Source of the DNA: JAENVT01 sp963773085
Lineage (GTDB): Bacteria; Actinomycetota; Acidimicrobiia; Acidimicrobiales; Ilumatobacteraceae
Direction of reading: 5' to 3'
Length of the DNA: 64,000 bases
NCBI GenBank assembly: GCA_963773085.1
Contig: CAVYZS010000011.1
Coordinates: forward strand, 434,001-498,000
Of this stretch, positions 42,510 to 53,385 are shown in pieces. The notes under the pieces were generated by a model. The model searched no databases and was not told the origin of the DNA. It worked only from the letters and a program-made list of their open reading frames with translations. Both the position numbers and the translations under genes were made by a program. Numbering within the stretch: position 1 is the stretch's first letter; every line of letters starts with the position of its first letter.

Positions 42510-42812
42510 TCATCGACGCTTTCGTCGTCGTCGACTGGGCAACGGATCGGACCTCGGCTGTGGCGGGGCGACGACCGACACGACGTCATCGACCGGCACG
42601 ATGATCCCCAGGTCGTCGATGTCGACCGGTTCGTCGCTGGCCGCCATCACGATCGGGACTTCCTCTTTCGGCTTGCGGCCCAATGCCTGATCGAGGCCGA
42701 ACATCCCGGCCGCCATGATTGCGCCTGCCGCGCCGTGCCGGCGCCGTGCCGTACGCACTGGATCGAATGCCTGCAGGGTTTCGATCGGAGCGTCGTCGTC
42801 GGTCGCAGACAT
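42510..42812 (-). CDS. Small acidic/basic protein of unknown function
   Basis: The 100-residue product is MSATDDDAPIETLQAFDPVR, then a hydrophobic patch (GAAGAIMAAGMFGLDQAL), an acidic segment (SDEPVDIDDLGIIVPVDDVV) and a strongly basic end (LPSRRRRKRR). It sits upstream of the protease on the same strand and divergent from the glycosylase gene. No family is recognised, but a start immediately upstream and organised charge segments make it plausible. Confidence 0.5.
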   Translation of the reverse strand: MSATDDDAPIETLQAFDPVRTARRRHGAAGAIMAAGMFGLDQALGRKPKEEVPIVMAASDEPVDIDDLGIIVPVDDVVSVVAPPQPRSDPLPSRRRRKRR

Positions 42813-42874
42813 GTACCAACGTTACCGTCTGACCATGCCGCGCTGGCCCGCGGATGCACGGCTACGATGCGGCT

Positions 42875-43852
42875 GTGCCCGAGGGGGAAGCGACTCACCG
42901 CACGGCCGCTGCACTGCGAACGGCCCTGGTAGGCAGGGCTGTGCTGTCATTCGAGGGCCCGCACCTCGATGGTCCGATACCGGCGCCTGGACGAATCATC
43001 GAGCTCGTCGAGAGCCACGGCAAACAGCTCGACATCGTGTGGGACGACGGGTTGATCCTGCACACCAACCTGCTCCTCGGCGGCGTGTGGCACCTGTACC
43101 GGGACGGTGAGCGCTGGCGTAAGCCCATGTCACAAATGCGTGTCTGCATCAGTGTCGATGCATTCTCGGCAGTTTGCTTCGGGGCGCGTACGGTCGAGAC
43201 CTACCGCGAGTTCGACACTCATCGTCATCCCGGCTTCGGTCGTACCGGCCCTGACCTGTGCGCATCCACCCCCGATCTTGATGCGGCGATCGACGCCCTC
43301 TGCGCCTACCCCGACCTCGACGCCCCCGTCGCCGAAGCACTCCTCGACCACCAGGTGGCGTGCGGTATCGGCAACGTGTTCCGCAGCGAGGTCCTCTGGG
43401 CGTGTCGGCAACATCCATTCGCCCCGGTGTCGATGCTCGCCCGCGGCGACATGCAGCGAATCATCACGACCGCCGCAAAGGTCCTCCACGCCAACGTTCA
43501 CCCGGCTCCGCCAATTCCGTTGTACCAGGCGATGCGACAGTCGGCGCCCGAACCGGCAGTCGATCCGGTAGTCGATCCGGCGGTCGATCCGTCTGGTCAG
43601 CGTTCGGGATTGGCGGTCTACGGCCGCAATGGGCAGCGCTGCCGGCGGTGCGGCGACACCATCGTCGTTCGACGGCTGGAGCACGGCCGGTTGCTGTACT
43701 GGTGCCCCGGGTGCCAGGTGCATCACGGGCCACGTCAGGCAGCCGCGGCTGCCGATCAACGGCCGATGGACCCTCATCCTGCAGCGGTGAAGTTTCTCGC
43801 CGAGATGCCTTGGCGGCGTGGCGACACCGGGCAGGCCGATCGAGCCGGCTGA
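42875..43852 (+). CDS. Fpg/Nei-family DNA glycosylase (Nei2-like)
   Basis: GTG 42875 is fixed as the start because the enzyme needs Pro-Glu right after the initiator Met (MPEGEATHRTA): after Met removal, Pro is the Schiff-base nucleophile. The 325-residue protein has the FpgNei N-domain, H2TH helices (LLDHQVACGIGNVFRSEVLW) and a C-terminal zinc finger (CRRCGDTI...YWCPGCQ). It excises oxidised bases and cleaves the abasic site. A 12-bp tandem repeat (43557-43592) encodes an extra PAVDPVVDPAVDP linker before the zinc finger, which is unusual. Confidence 0.92.
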   Translation: MPEGEATHRTAAALRTALVGRAVLSFEGPHLDGPIPAPGRIIELVESHGKQLDIVWDDGLILHTNLLLGGVWHLYRDGERWRKPMSQMRVCISVDAFSAVCFGARTVETYREFDTHRHPGFGRTGPDLCASTPDLDAAIDALCAYPDLDAPVAEALLDHQVACGIGNVFRSEVLWACRQHPFAPVSMLARGDMQRIITTAAKVLHANVHPAPPIPLYQAMRQSAPEPAVDPVVDPAVDPSGQRSGLAVYGRNGQRCRRCGDTIVVRRLEHGRLLYWCPGCQVHHGPRQAAAAADQRPMDPHPAAVKFLAEMPWRRGDTGQADRAG

Positions 43853-43913
43853 CGCCCCGCCAGAGCGAGCTTTGTCAGTCCCAACATGCTCAGCCTGTTG
43901 ACAGCGACAAAGG

Positions 43914-46900
43914 TCAGCGGCTGGCGGTCGGGAGGGCGTCGATCACGGTGAGCCAACCGGCCTCCAGCTGAGTCGGCTGATCGAAGGCTGGGTGCGGTCG
44001 GCCGATCAGATGCTGATACGCGTTGGTCGCCAGAGCGATCGCCACCACATCGCCGACATCGAGCGCCCTCACAACGGCGGCTTCGATCGACAGGATGGCG
44101 CGCGGCTTGTCGTCGAGTTGCACTTGGGCGCTGGCAGCGCCGATGTAGGCAAAGACCTCGTCGAGGTAGGTGGCTCCGGCAGCATTGGCGACCTGGTGGG
44201 CGTGCTCGAGCGCCTCTGTCGGCGATTTCAGCGTTGCGAACAGCAGGGCCGCGGCGCCGTTGGTGAAGGGATGGGCGAGCTCATGTGGCTTCAGTTGGGC
44301 GAACGCCACACTGGCTTCATCGATGCGACCGAGTTGCATCAACCCGATCAATCGGGCGATGTGCGGTTCGAAGGCCCCGCCGTTCATCTCGTCGGTCACG
44401 GCTATTGCCCGGTCAGCGACGGCCACGGCGGTGGCACCGTCGCCACGATGCATGGCCGCGCCGGCAACCGCCATCAACGGAAATGGGCCCTGTACCGAGA
44501 GGTCTGCGAGGGTCAGGAGTTCTTCCGTGCTGCGCTGGGCCGCGCCCGCCTGGCCGAGGGCGATCTGTGCACGCAAGAGCGGCGCCGTCGCCTGGATCAA
44601 CCCGAACTTGTCGTTGAGCTTCTTGAACCGCGATCGCGCCTGGTCGGCGAAGTTGGCCGCCTCACCGAGGTCGCCCTGCCAGAGTCGCAGGTCGGCCAGC
44701 AGTGTCTGCATCATTCCCACCGCCCACTCGTCGCCTCGCTGGTCGGCTTCGCGCATCACCAATTCGGCGAGTGCCTCGGCCTCGGCGAAATGGCGCTCGA
44801 AGAACTCGACGAAGGCGAGCAGACCGAACGCCCAACCTACGCCGTTGCGGTCGCCGAGCTTGTCGAAGGCATCGGCGGCGTGGTTGAGCCGATCGCGGGC
44901 CACCGCCATGTCACCCGACAGGAATGAGATCCATGCCCGGTGTTGCTCGAGCCAGGCCAGACCGCGTTGATCGTCGAGCAGTCGGTACAACGTGTCGGCT
45001 TCGCCGAAGAACCACTCCGCATCGGTCAATGATCCTCCGAACAGCTCGATGAAGCCGCGGGCCCGTAAGGCACGGGCGAGGAGATCGCGACGATCAGTCG
45101 TGCGGAGGAGGTCGACGGCCTGGCCGAGTTCCAGCCGCGCCTCGTCCAGCCGGCTGGCCGCGTGATGCATGCTCCCGAGCAGGCGGTGGGCGTCGCCTTG
45201 GGCAGCGACATCGCCGCGCTGGGCAGCGCTGGCCAACGCGCTGTCGAGATCGGTGCGCGCCGCATCGAAGTCGCGCAGATCGAGCAACGCGCCGGCCCTG
45301 GTCAACTGCAGCTGTACGCGACGCTCCTCGTGGTCCGCACCGGGTGCCAACAGCTCCAGCGCCCGGCTGGCATGGCGAACGGCGACACGGAGGCTGCCGT
45401 TGTCGTCGGCGCGTTCGGCCGCATCGGTCAAAAGCTGGATCGCCTCGTCGGTGATCGCTCGTGAGACCCCTTCGACAGGGCCGATCTCTTTGACGAGTTC
45501 GGCGGCGGTCGCAGTGTGGTGGGCTCGATCGTCGAGCCCGGTCGGCATGTGGGCCATCGCCTTGGCGACACCGGCATGACGGCGAGCGCGGGCCGCCTTG
45601 GTCAGGGTCTGGTATGCGGCGTCGCGCACCGAATCGCTGCGGAACTCCCACCGCCGGCCGCGCACCTCCAACAAGCCCAGGTCGTCGAGTTCGCGCACGT
45701 TCGCCGGGTCGAATCGTTGACCGAGCTCGTCGGCGAACGTCTGCAACGAAGCAATCGATCCCGAGGTACCGAGCGTCGCGGCATTCTCGATGATCTGGCG
45801 TTGCTCGGGTGAGAGCTGATCGAGACGGGCGATGATCAAGGCCCTCAACGAGTTGGGTAGTTCGCGGATACCTCCGCCTGCCGCGGCGAGCGCGGCCAAC
45901 TCGTGCAAGAACAACGGGTTCCCACCGCTTCGCTCGTACAACGCAGTGAGCAACTCCGGATCAGCGCACTGATCGGACAGGAGTTCCGCGGCGAGTTCCT
46001 CCGTCGCCGATTGGCCGAGTGGCTGCAGGTTCAACGAGACCACTGTCACCCGTTCGGTGTGCGGTGGCCAGATGACATCGCTGCCTGGTCGCATCGCCGT
46101 GATCAGCGCGAAACGATGACGGCTGAGCGATGTGACGAGGTGCTCGAGTAGACCGATCAGCGCCGAGTCGGCCCAGTGCAGATCATTGATCGAGAGCACC
46201 ACCGGGCGGTCCTGTGACCGTAGCTCCAACACCCTGGACACAGCACTGTGGATCGATGCGCGCGCCGCCAGGGAGTCGAGCCGGTCGATGCTCGACGGAT
46301 GGCCGAGAAGATGGGCGAACACATCGACCATCCGATCGATCTCGGATTCGTCGACACCCGCGAGCAACTGCGTCGCCCGGTCACGGGCCACGTCTCGGAT
46401 GTCGTCGAGGGGAAGTGTGGGGTCGAGATCGAGATAGCGGCACAGCGCGTTGGCAATGGGGAACCAGACGTTGGCCTCGCCGTACGGCACGCATGCGCCT
46501 TCGAGCACTGCGGCGTCGACCGAGTTGTGGAGGTAGTCGATCAGCTCGTCGGCCAGGCGCGACTTGCCCACACCGTTCTCGCCGGAGATGGCCAGCAGCA
46601 CGCTGCGGCTTTCTGAGCCGACCAGATCGAGTGCGGCGCGTCCGATGGCCAACTCGGGGTGGCGACCGATGAGCGGCCCGTTGCGTCCGCGGCGCGATCG
46701 GCTTCCGGGTGGCGCGGTGGCTTCGACGGCGAGCCAGGCCTTGATGCTCTGTTCGCGCCCCTTGGCGTCGAGTTCGCCGGCGGGCTCGAAGTGGATGGCC
46801 TGTGACGTGAGCGCGTAGGTGGTGTGGCCGACGAGGATCCCGCCGGGCGGCGCCGCACTCTGCAGTCTCGACGCTGTGTTCACCACGTCGCCCATGGCCG

Positions 46901-47354
46901 TGTATTCGGTTCCGGCAAGCGTGCCGACGAGCACCTCGCCCGTGTTGATGCCGACGCGCATCTGGATACCGGCGCTTCCCGACAGACGTGAGGTGCCGAC
47001 GAAGTGGGCAAGGCTCGCCTGCATTCGCAGCGCGGCGCGAACCGCGCGCTCGGCATCGTCCTCGTGAGCGACCGGCGCCCCGAACAGGGCCAGGATCCCA
47101 TCGCCCAGGATCTTGTCGACGCGACCACCGAACGCCGTGATGTCGTCGACGAGAAGTTGGAAGCACGAGTCGATCAGCCGCTTGATGGCTTCCGGGTCGC
47201 GGTGCTCGGCCAGCGCGGTGAACCCGACCAGGTCAGCGAACAACACCGTGGTGATGCGTCGCTCCTCGGCTTGTGTCGCCGTGATCGCGTATCCACAGGA
47301 CGAGCAGAACCGCGCGTCCACCGGAATCTCGGACGCGCAGGACGGACAGAACAT
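43914..47354 (-). CDS. Class III adenylate cyclase + AAA ATPase + TPR regulator
   Basis: The 1146-residue protein begins with a zinc ribbon (MFCPSCASEIPVDARFCSSC, CxxC x2). Next is a class III cyclase domain (about 30-195): VLFADLVGFTALAE and GDGILALFG give the two metal Asp residues, VDKILGDG the purine-binding Lys, YTAMGDVVNTASRLQ the Asp and the Asn-Arg pair. The motifs suggest an active adenylate cyclase. A P-loop ATPase follows (AISGENGVGKSRLADELI, about 275) and a long TPR-like helical region (about 600-1140). Such proteins couple cAMP production to an ATPase switch. ATG 47354 puts the zinc ribbon at the N-terminus. Confidence 0.9.
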   Translation of the reverse strand: MFCPSCASEIPVDARFCSSCGYAITATQAEERRITTVLFADLVGFTALAEHRDPEAIKRLIDSCFQLLVDDITAFGGRVDKILGDGILALFGAPVAHEDDAERAVRAALRMQASLAHFVGTSRLSGSAGIQMRVGINTGEVLVGTLAGTEYTAMGDVVNTASRLQSAAPPGGILVGHTTYALTSQAIHFEPAGELDAKGREQSIKAWLAVEATAPPGSRSRRGRNGPLIGRHPELAIGRAALDLVGSESRSVLLAISGENGVGKSRLADELIDYLHNSVDAAVLEGACVPYGEANVWFPIANALCRYLDLDPTLPLDDIRDVARDRATQLLAGVDESEIDRMVDVFAHLLGHPSSIDRLDSLAARASIHSAVSRVLELRSQDRPVVLSINDLHWADSALIGLLEHLVTSLSRHRFALITAMRPGSDVIWPPHTERVTVVSLNLQPLGQSATEELAAELLSDQCADPELLTALYERSGGNPLFLHELAALAAAGGGIRELPNSLRALIIARLDQLSPEQRQIIENAATLGTSGSIASLQTFADELGQRFDPANVRELDDLGLLEVRGRRWEFRSDSVRDAAYQTLTKAARARRHAGVAKAMAHMPTGLDDRAHHTATAAELVKEIGPVEGVSRAITDEAIQLLTDAAERADDNGSLRVAVRHASRALELLAPGADHEERRVQLQLTRAGALLDLRDFDAARTDLDSALASAAQRGDVAAQGDAHRLLGSMHHAASRLDEARLELGQAVDLLRTTDRRDLLARALRARGFIELFGGSLTDAEWFFGEADTLYRLLDDQRGLAWLEQHRAWISFLSGDMAVARDRLNHAADAFDKLGDRNGVGWAFGLLAFVEFFERHFAEAEALAELVMREADQRGDEWAVGMMQTLLADLRLWQGDLGEAANFADQARSRFKKLNDKFGLIQATAPLLRAQIALGQAGAAQRSTEELLTLADLSVQGPFPLMAVAGAAMHRGDGATAVAVADRAIAVTDEMNGGAFEPHIARLIGLMQLGRIDEASVAFAQLKPHELAHPFTNGAAALLFATLKSPTEALEHAHQVANAAGATYLDEVFAYIGAASAQVQLDDKPRAILSIEAAVVRALDVGDVVAIALATNAYQHLIGRPHPAFDQPTQLEAGWLTVIDALPTASR

Positions 47355-47467
47355 CGCCACTGAGCGTAGGGCACATCGACCCCGTGCCGAAGGTTGATTC
47401 GTGGTCAATGAGCCTGCCTCGGACACACGTCACCAAATCACTTGATGCACGCCACGCTCAGTGTTGG

Positions 47468-47473
47468 TACAAA
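47468..47473 (+). promoter_or_regulatory. -10 box TACAAA of the ABC exporter operon (leaderless)
   Basis: TACAAA ends 7 nt before ATG 47480, so transcription should begin at the A of the start codon. A TTGATG at 47442-47447 is 20 nt upstream of it, longer than ideal for a -35 element. Confidence 0.4.
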
Positions 47474-47479
47474 TAGGTC

Positions 47480-48223
47480 ATGACACAGACAATGACCACC
47501 ATCACGGCGGCCGGTGCGGTAGATGCCATCAAGGTGTACGGCGGGGGCGACAGCGAGGTACACGCGCTCGACGGCATCACTGTGGCATTCGAAGCCGGCA
47601 AATTCACGGCGATCATGGGGCCTTCGGGGTCGGGAAAGAGCACGCTGATGCACTGTCTCGCTGGTCTCGATTCGCTGACGTCCGGCGCTGTCTACATCGG
47701 CGACATCTATCTGGCCACATTGAACGACAAGGCGCTCACGACGCTGCGTCGAACTGCTGTTGGGTTCATCTTCCAGGCCTACAACCTCATTCCGACCTTG
47801 AATGCCTACGAGAACATCACCCTGCCCCTGCTGCTCGGTGGCACGGCGGGCGACCAGGCGTGGATCGACAAGGTGATCGACACCGTCGGCTTGCGCGACC
47901 GCCTGAAGCACCGCCCGAGCGAGTTGAGCGGCGGGCAGCAACAGCGGGTCGCCGTCGCTCGTGCTCTGGCCAGTCAGCCGACCATCATCTTTGCCGACGA
48001 ACCGACGGGCAACCTCGACAGTCACGCCGGAGCCGAGATCCTCAACTTCATGCGTCGCGCCGTGACCGATCTCGGTCAGACCATCGTGATGGTGACCCAT
48101 GATCCCAACGCCGCCAGCTACGCCGACCGGGTCATCTTCCTGGCCGACGGCAAGGTGGTCGACGAGATGAGCGAACCCTCGGCGGATCGCGTGCTCGACC
48201 GGATGAAGCGCTTCGGTGAGTGA
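47480..48223 (+). CDS. ABC transporter ATP-binding protein (MacB/LolD-type)
   Basis: The 247-residue ATPase has Walker A GPSGSGKSTL (about 54-63), the Q-loop GFIFQAYNL, the signature LSGGQQQRVAVARAL, Walker B IIFADEPTGNLDS and H-loop MVTHD. This type pairs with FtsX-like permeases encoded just downstream to drive export or outer-envelope processes by mechanotransmission. The stop at 48223 is 3 nt before the first permease ATG. Confidence 0.95.
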   Translation: MTQTMTTITAAGAVDAIKVYGGGDSEVHALDGITVAFEAGKFTAIMGPSGSGKSTLMHCLAGLDSLTSGAVYIGDIYLATLNDKALTTLRRTAVGFIFQAYNLIPTLNAYENITLPLLLGGTAGDQAWIDKVIDTVGLRDRLKHRPSELSGGQQQRVAVARALASQPTIIFADEPTGNLDSHAGAEILNFMRRAVTDLGQTIVMVTHDPNAASYADRVIFLADGKVVDEMSEPSADRVLDRMKRFGE

Positions 48224-48226
48224 GCG

Positions 48227-50770
48227 ATGTTCAAGCTCACCCTGAAGAGCATCCTGGCTCGCAAGGGCCGTCTGCTGCTGACGTCGCTCGCGGTGATTCT
48301 CGGCACGTCGTTCCTGGCCGGCACCTACATCTTCTCCGACACGTTGACCAAGTCGTTCAACGATCTGTTCGCAGACGTGTTCGACAGCACCGACGCCTAT
48401 GTGCGTTCGTCGGTCGTGATCGAAGGCGATTTCGGGGCAGAGGAACGTCAGCGGATCCCTGACACGTTGACGGCGACCGTCGCCGGGGTGCCAGGTGTGC
48501 GCACCGCCGACCCCAGTGTCTTCGGATTCGCGCGGATCGTCGGCAAGGACGGCAAGCCGGTCGGCTCCGATGGGCAAGGTCCCCCGACGTTCGGTTCCTC
48601 GATCACCGAGGACGAGTCGTTCTGGACGATCAGCGACGGTCGACTGCCCGAGAGCGGCAGCGAGGTCGTCCTCGACAAGGGCGCCGCCGACAAGGCGGAC
48701 TACGTGGTCGGTGACACCGTGAAGGTGGTCGCTCAGGCAGGCTCACGCGATTTCACGTTGGTCGGCATTGCCCGTTACGGCGACGTCGACTCGCCCGGTG
48801 GTGCGACGTTCGCGATGTTCGACCTTGCTACTGCGCAGGAATTCGTCGGAAAGCCCGGCTACATCGATGCCATCGTCGTACGCGGCGACGGCTCGATGTC
48901 GGATGCGCAACTGGCGGATTCCGTCCAGGCAGCGCTGCCGCCCGATTCGCAGACCGAGACCCTCACCGGCGCCGAGATCACCAAGGAGAACCAGAGCGCC
49001 ATCGAGGAGGGGTTGAGTTTCTTCACCATCTTCCTGACTGTGTTCTCGTTCATCGCCATGGGAGTCGCCTGTTTCGTGATCTATAACGTGTTCTCGATCA
49101 CGGCGGCGCAACGCCAGCGCGAGAACGCGTTGATGCGCGCCGTTGGTGCGCAACGCCGCCAGGTCACGCGGGCGATGCTGATCGAGGCCGTCGTGGTCGG
49201 GGTCGTCGGCTCATTTCTCGGCCTGATCGCAGGCATCTTCGTGTCGTCCGCGCTGAAGTCGTTCCTGGGGGTTCTGGGCATCGACTTCCCGTCGACCGCG
49301 CTGCAACTGCTGCCACGAACGATCGTGCTCACGATCGTGCTGGGCACGCTCGTCACGGTTCTGTCCGCGGTGCTCCCGGCGTTGCGCACTGGTCGAGTTT
49401 CGCCGCTGGCGGCCATGCGTGACTCGGCGATCGAACACACCGCGGGCACCCGGAAGCGGATAGTCATCGGGCTGGTCGTGGCCGCAATCGGTGCGCTCGG
49501 CATCGTCGCCACGTTGTCGGCCGGGGCAAGCATCGCGCTGCTCGGCTTCGGGGTGATGATGGTGTGGTTCGGCGTCTTGATCCTTGGTCCTGTGCTTGCG
49601 CTCGTCGCCGCCAAGGTCATCGGCGCGCCGGTTGCCGCGGCGTTCAAGGTGACCGGCCAAATGGCTCAGGGCAACGCTTCGCGTAACCCGAAGCGCACAT
49701 CACGTGCTGCGGCACCGGTGTTGATCGGGGTCGCGCTCGTCACGGCAGTGGCGCTGTTGGCGGCCACCTTGAAGGCTCAGGTCCGCGAGATCTTCGGTAA
49801 GCAGTTCGTCGGCGACTACGTGGTCAAGACCGAAAACTTCAGCGGGTTCGGTGGGCTCAGCCCCGATCTCGCCGACCAGATCAACACGCTCCCGCAGGTC
49901 GAGGCGGCGGCGGGCATCGGTGTGAAGCTCGCCGAGATCAACGGCAAGGGCGGAACCGTCACGCTCGTCGATCCGACCACCGTTGGCCAGGTCTTCGACC
50001 TGCACCTCACCAGCGGGTCGTATGCCGATCTGACGACGTCGTCGATGCTGGTCTCCGACAAGAAGCTCGAGAGCGACAACCTGAAGCTCGGCGACGTCCT
50101 CACGGTCAACCTCACCGGTCTCGGCGAGCTGCCACTCACGATCGTCGGCACGTACTCGTCCGACGAGCTGGCCGGCAGCTATGTCCTCAATCGGGCCCTC
50201 TATGCCGACACGTCCGGCAGCTACTTCGATTTCTCCGTGTTCATCAACACTGCTGCCGGTGTCAGCGCAGCCGAGGCCGAGGCGGCTATCCAGCCACTGG
50301 TCGAGCAGTACGGATCGGGGGAGCTCCAGAGCCGCGCGCAGTACATCGACGACCAGGCAGCGTCGATCAACACCCTCCTCGCGTTGATCTACGGGATGTT
50401 GGCGTTGTCGATCGTCATCGCCGCGGTCGGCATCGTCATCACGTTGCTGCTGTCCGTCTACGAACGGCGGAGGGAGATCGGACTGCTCCGCGCCGTCGGC
50501 ATGACCCGCGGTCAGGTGCGGTCAACCGTTCGTTGGGAGAGCGTCATCACCAGCATGCTCGGTGCCGTGCTGGGTGTCATGCTCGGCTTGTTCAGCGGGT
50601 ACCTGTTGGTGCTGTCGCTCCGCGACGAGGGAGTCACCGTGTTCTCCATACCCGTGTTGAGCACGATCGTCATCCTCGTGGTGGCGTTCATTATCGGGGT
50701 GATCGCCGCGGTGATCCCTGCGCGCCGAGCCACCAAGGTCGACATCATCGAGGCGATCGCCACCACATGA
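48227..50770 (+). CDS. FtsX-like ABC permease, two-module
   Basis: The 847-residue protein has one N-terminal span, a large extracytoplasmic domain (about 45-260) and an FtsX core (FIAMGVACFVIYNVFSITAA, ENALMRAVGAQRRQVTRAML). After a central double span there is a second extracytoplasmic domain and a second FtsX core (LALIYGMLALSIVIAAVGIV, LLRAVGMTRGQVRSTVRWES). The duplicated-core layout is typical of actinobacterial LolE/MacB-like exporters. The substrate is unknown. Confidence 0.92.
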   Translation: MFKLTLKSILARKGRLLLTSLAVILGTSFLAGTYIFSDTLTKSFNDLFADVFDSTDAYVRSSVVIEGDFGAEERQRIPDTLTATVAGVPGVRTADPSVFGFARIVGKDGKPVGSDGQGPPTFGSSITEDESFWTISDGRLPESGSEVVLDKGAADKADYVVGDTVKVVAQAGSRDFTLVGIARYGDVDSPGGATFAMFDLATAQEFVGKPGYIDAIVVRGDGSMSDAQLADSVQAALPPDSQTETLTGAEITKENQSAIEEGLSFFTIFLTVFSFIAMGVACFVIYNVFSITAAQRQRENALMRAVGAQRRQVTRAMLIEAVVVGVVGSFLGLIAGIFVSSALKSFLGVLGIDFPSTALQLLPRTIVLTIVLGTLVTVLSAVLPALRTGRVSPLAAMRDSAIEHTAGTRKRIVIGLVVAAIGALGIVATLSAGASIALLGFGVMMVWFGVLILGPVLALVAAKVIGAPVAAAFKVTGQMAQGNASRNPKRTSRAAAPVLIGVALVTAVALLAATLKAQVREIFGKQFVGDYVVKTENFSGFGGLSPDLADQINTLPQVEAAAGIGVKLAEINGKGGTVTLVDPTTVGQVFDLHLTSGSYADLTTSSMLVSDKKLESDNLKLGDVLTVNLTGLGELPLTIVGTYSSDELAGSYVLNRALYADTSGSYFDFSVFINTAAGVSAAEAEAAIQPLVEQYGSGELQSRAQYIDDQAASINTLLALIYGMLALSIVIAAVGIVITLLLSVYERRREIGLLRAVGMTRGQVRSTVRWESVITSMLGAVLGVMLGLFSGYLLVLSLRDEGVTVFSIPVLSTIVILVVAFIIGVIAAVIPARRATKVDIIEAIATT

Positions 50771-50777
50771 GTGCCCA

Positions 50778-53311
50778 TTGATCCGCCTCGCGCTGCGGAG
50801 CGTGCGCGCGCGGTGGGGGCGAATGGTTCTGACTGCGCTCGCCATCGTGGCCAGCACGGCGTTCCTCAGCGGCACGTTCATCTTTCGTGACACCGTGCAG
50901 CGCACCTTCAACGCCTTGTTCGCCGACGTCTTCGAGCGCGTCGATGCGTACGTGCAGTCGTCGAACTCGGTCGAGGGCTTCCTCGGTTTCGAGCGGCGCG
51001 ATCGACTGCCGGTCGATGTCATCGACCAGGTTCGAGCCGTCGATGGTGTCGCCGACGCACAGGCCTTTGTGCAGGGTGACGCGGTGGTCATCGACAAAGA
51101 CGGCAAACCCATCGAACGCCCCACGGCGCCTACGTTCGGGGCGACGGTCAACGAGGGCTCGCTGTCGGTGTGGCGGATCGCCGAGGGGCGGTTGCCGAGT
51201 GGCCCTTCGGAAGTCGCTCTCGATACCATCACCGCCGCCGACGGCGGGTTTGTGCTCGGTGACACGGTCAAGGTCAACGCCGAGGCCGGGTCCGGCGAGT
51301 TCACCATGGTCGGAATCACCGTCTATGACAACATCGTGTCGCCAGGCAACGCCACATGGGCGCTGTTCGACGCCCCGACGGCGGAGGCGTTCGTCGCCAG
51401 GCCGGGTTTCGTCGATGCGGTCCTGGTCAAGAGCGACGGATCGGTGGGTGACGATGTGCTGGTCGGGCGGATCCAGTCCGCCCTCGACCCGAACATCGCC
51501 GAGACACTGACTTCTGCCGAGATCACCAAGCAAACGCAGACCGACATCGAACGGAGCCTCGGGTTCATCACCCTGTTCCTCGCGATCTTCTCGTTCATTG
51601 CCCTCGGTGTGGGGATGTTCGTGATCTACAACGTGTTCTCGATCACCGCCGCGCAACGTCAACGCGAGAACGCCCTGTTGCGCGCCATCGGTGCCAGTCG
51701 ACGTCAGGTGACCTGGACACTGCTGATCGAATCTGCCCTCGTCGGGTTGTTCGGTTCGGTAGTTGGACTGTTCGGCGGAGTCGGTCTGGCACTCGGGATC
51801 CGCAACCTGCTCGATGCGTTCGACTACTCGATTCCGGCGCGTGGTCTCGCGTTGGAGCCCTTCACCGTCGCGCTCGACGATCATCGCCGGTACGGGCGCC
51901 AGCCTGATCGCTGCGATCGCTCCGGCGATCGGGGCCGGCAGGGTCCCGCCTGTTGCGGCGATGGCCGATACCGCGTTCGAGCGAACGGGCTCGGTTCGTG
52001 GCCGGGTCATCGCCGCATCCGGATGTGCTGTGGTAGGCATCGGCACGATCGTGGCGGTGTTGCTCGGCGCCGACGGCATCCTGCTGGCGGTGGGCATCAC
52101 ATTGCTGTTCGCGGCGATGTTGCTGCTCGGTCCAGTGATGGCCCGTCCGATCGCCCGCCTGCTCGGCGCCCCAGTGCAGCGCTGGCGAGGTATCACCGGC
52201 GCGATGGCCCGGGGCAACGTGCAACGCAACCCGAAACGCACGGCGCGCACCGCCGCACCGGTACTGATCGGAGTCGCGCTCGTCACCGGTGCCTCGGTGT
52301 TTGCCGCCTCCATCAAGGTCCAGCTGCGCCAAACGATCGGTGCCACGTTCGTAGGCGACTACGTGATCAACAGCAGCAACGGAGGCTCGCTGAGCTTCAG
52401 CCAAACATTCATCGACGATCTCAACACCCTGCCCGAAGTGGGCGCGGCCACCGGTCTCGGCTTCGTCCCGATCGCCGACGCCAACGGTGAACGTGCCGGT
52501 GGGGCAACGATCAACCCGCAGACCGCCGGTGGTTTGCTGCAGTTCGACTTCCTCCAAGGGTCGCTCGGCGCGCTCACGGCCGAGGGCATGTTGATCAGCG
52601 AGGGTGAATCCAAGCGCAAGCACTTGACTCTGGGCGACGGATTCGATGTCCGTATCGACGGCCGAATCCGCTCGTTGACGATCGAGGGGATCTACGCCAC
52701 GGCCGACTTCATCCCGGCCCGCACCTACCACCGTGACACGTTCTCCGGTACCAGCCTGTCGAACACCGCGGGCTTCGTTTCACTGACCGCGCGCCGACGG
52801 TGTCGGCGATGGTGCCTTTCGCGCTGCGGTCGATGCACGGGTCGAGGCCTACGGCATCGGAGAGTTGCAGGATCGTGAGCAGTTCATCGACAGCCGCGCC
52901 GATCTCGTCGACCGCAGCCTGGCGTTCATCTACGGGCTGCTGGCGCTGTCGATCGTCATCGCCGTGTTCGGAATCGTCCTCACGTTGCTGCTCGCGGTGT
53001 ACGAGCGCCGGCGCGAGACAGGGTTGCTGCGGGCCGTCGGGATGACCCGGGGCCAGGTGCGCACCACGGTTCGGTGGGAGAGTGTGTTGACGTCGGTGTA
53101 TGGCGCCGTTGTCGGTGTGATCATGGGTCTCGTACTGGGCTACGTCGTCATCGTCGCGTTGCGCGATCAGGGCCTGACCAAGTACTCCGTTCCGACGGCG
53201 ACGATTGCGGCGATCCTGTTGATCGCCTTCGTTGTGGGCGTCGTCGCTGCCATCGTGCCGGCCTGGCGGGCGACGAAACTCGACATCCTGCGCGCCATCG
53301 CCACAGAATGA
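50778..53311 (+). CDS. Second FtsX-like permease, paralogue of the first, with two +1 frameshifts
   Basis: From TTG 50778 (MIRLALRSVRARWGRMVL) the sequence matches the first permease closely. The frame shifts by one at about 51878 (after LALEPFTVAL; continues as TIIAGTGASLIAAIAPAIGA). It shifts again at about 52792 (after GFVSLTA; continues as ADGVGDGAFRAAVDARVEAY) to end at 53311 in RATKLDILRAIATE. Removing one base at each site gives a protein of about 843 residues with intact FtsX cores, so both lesions are recent or are sequence errors. Alone, the frame from 50778 would end at 52490. Confidence 0.85.
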
Positions 53312-53385
53312 CTGCCGTGCAACCGGTGTCGACGGAGTGATGGGTCGAGCCTGATGTGCTGTATGGCGATGAGAGGGGCGCGTAG

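Noticed and set aside
50745..52346. Minus-strand 533-codon open frame opposite the second FtsX permease
   Set aside because: The plus strand encodes recognisable FtsX domains throughout; the minus frame has no recognisable protein features.
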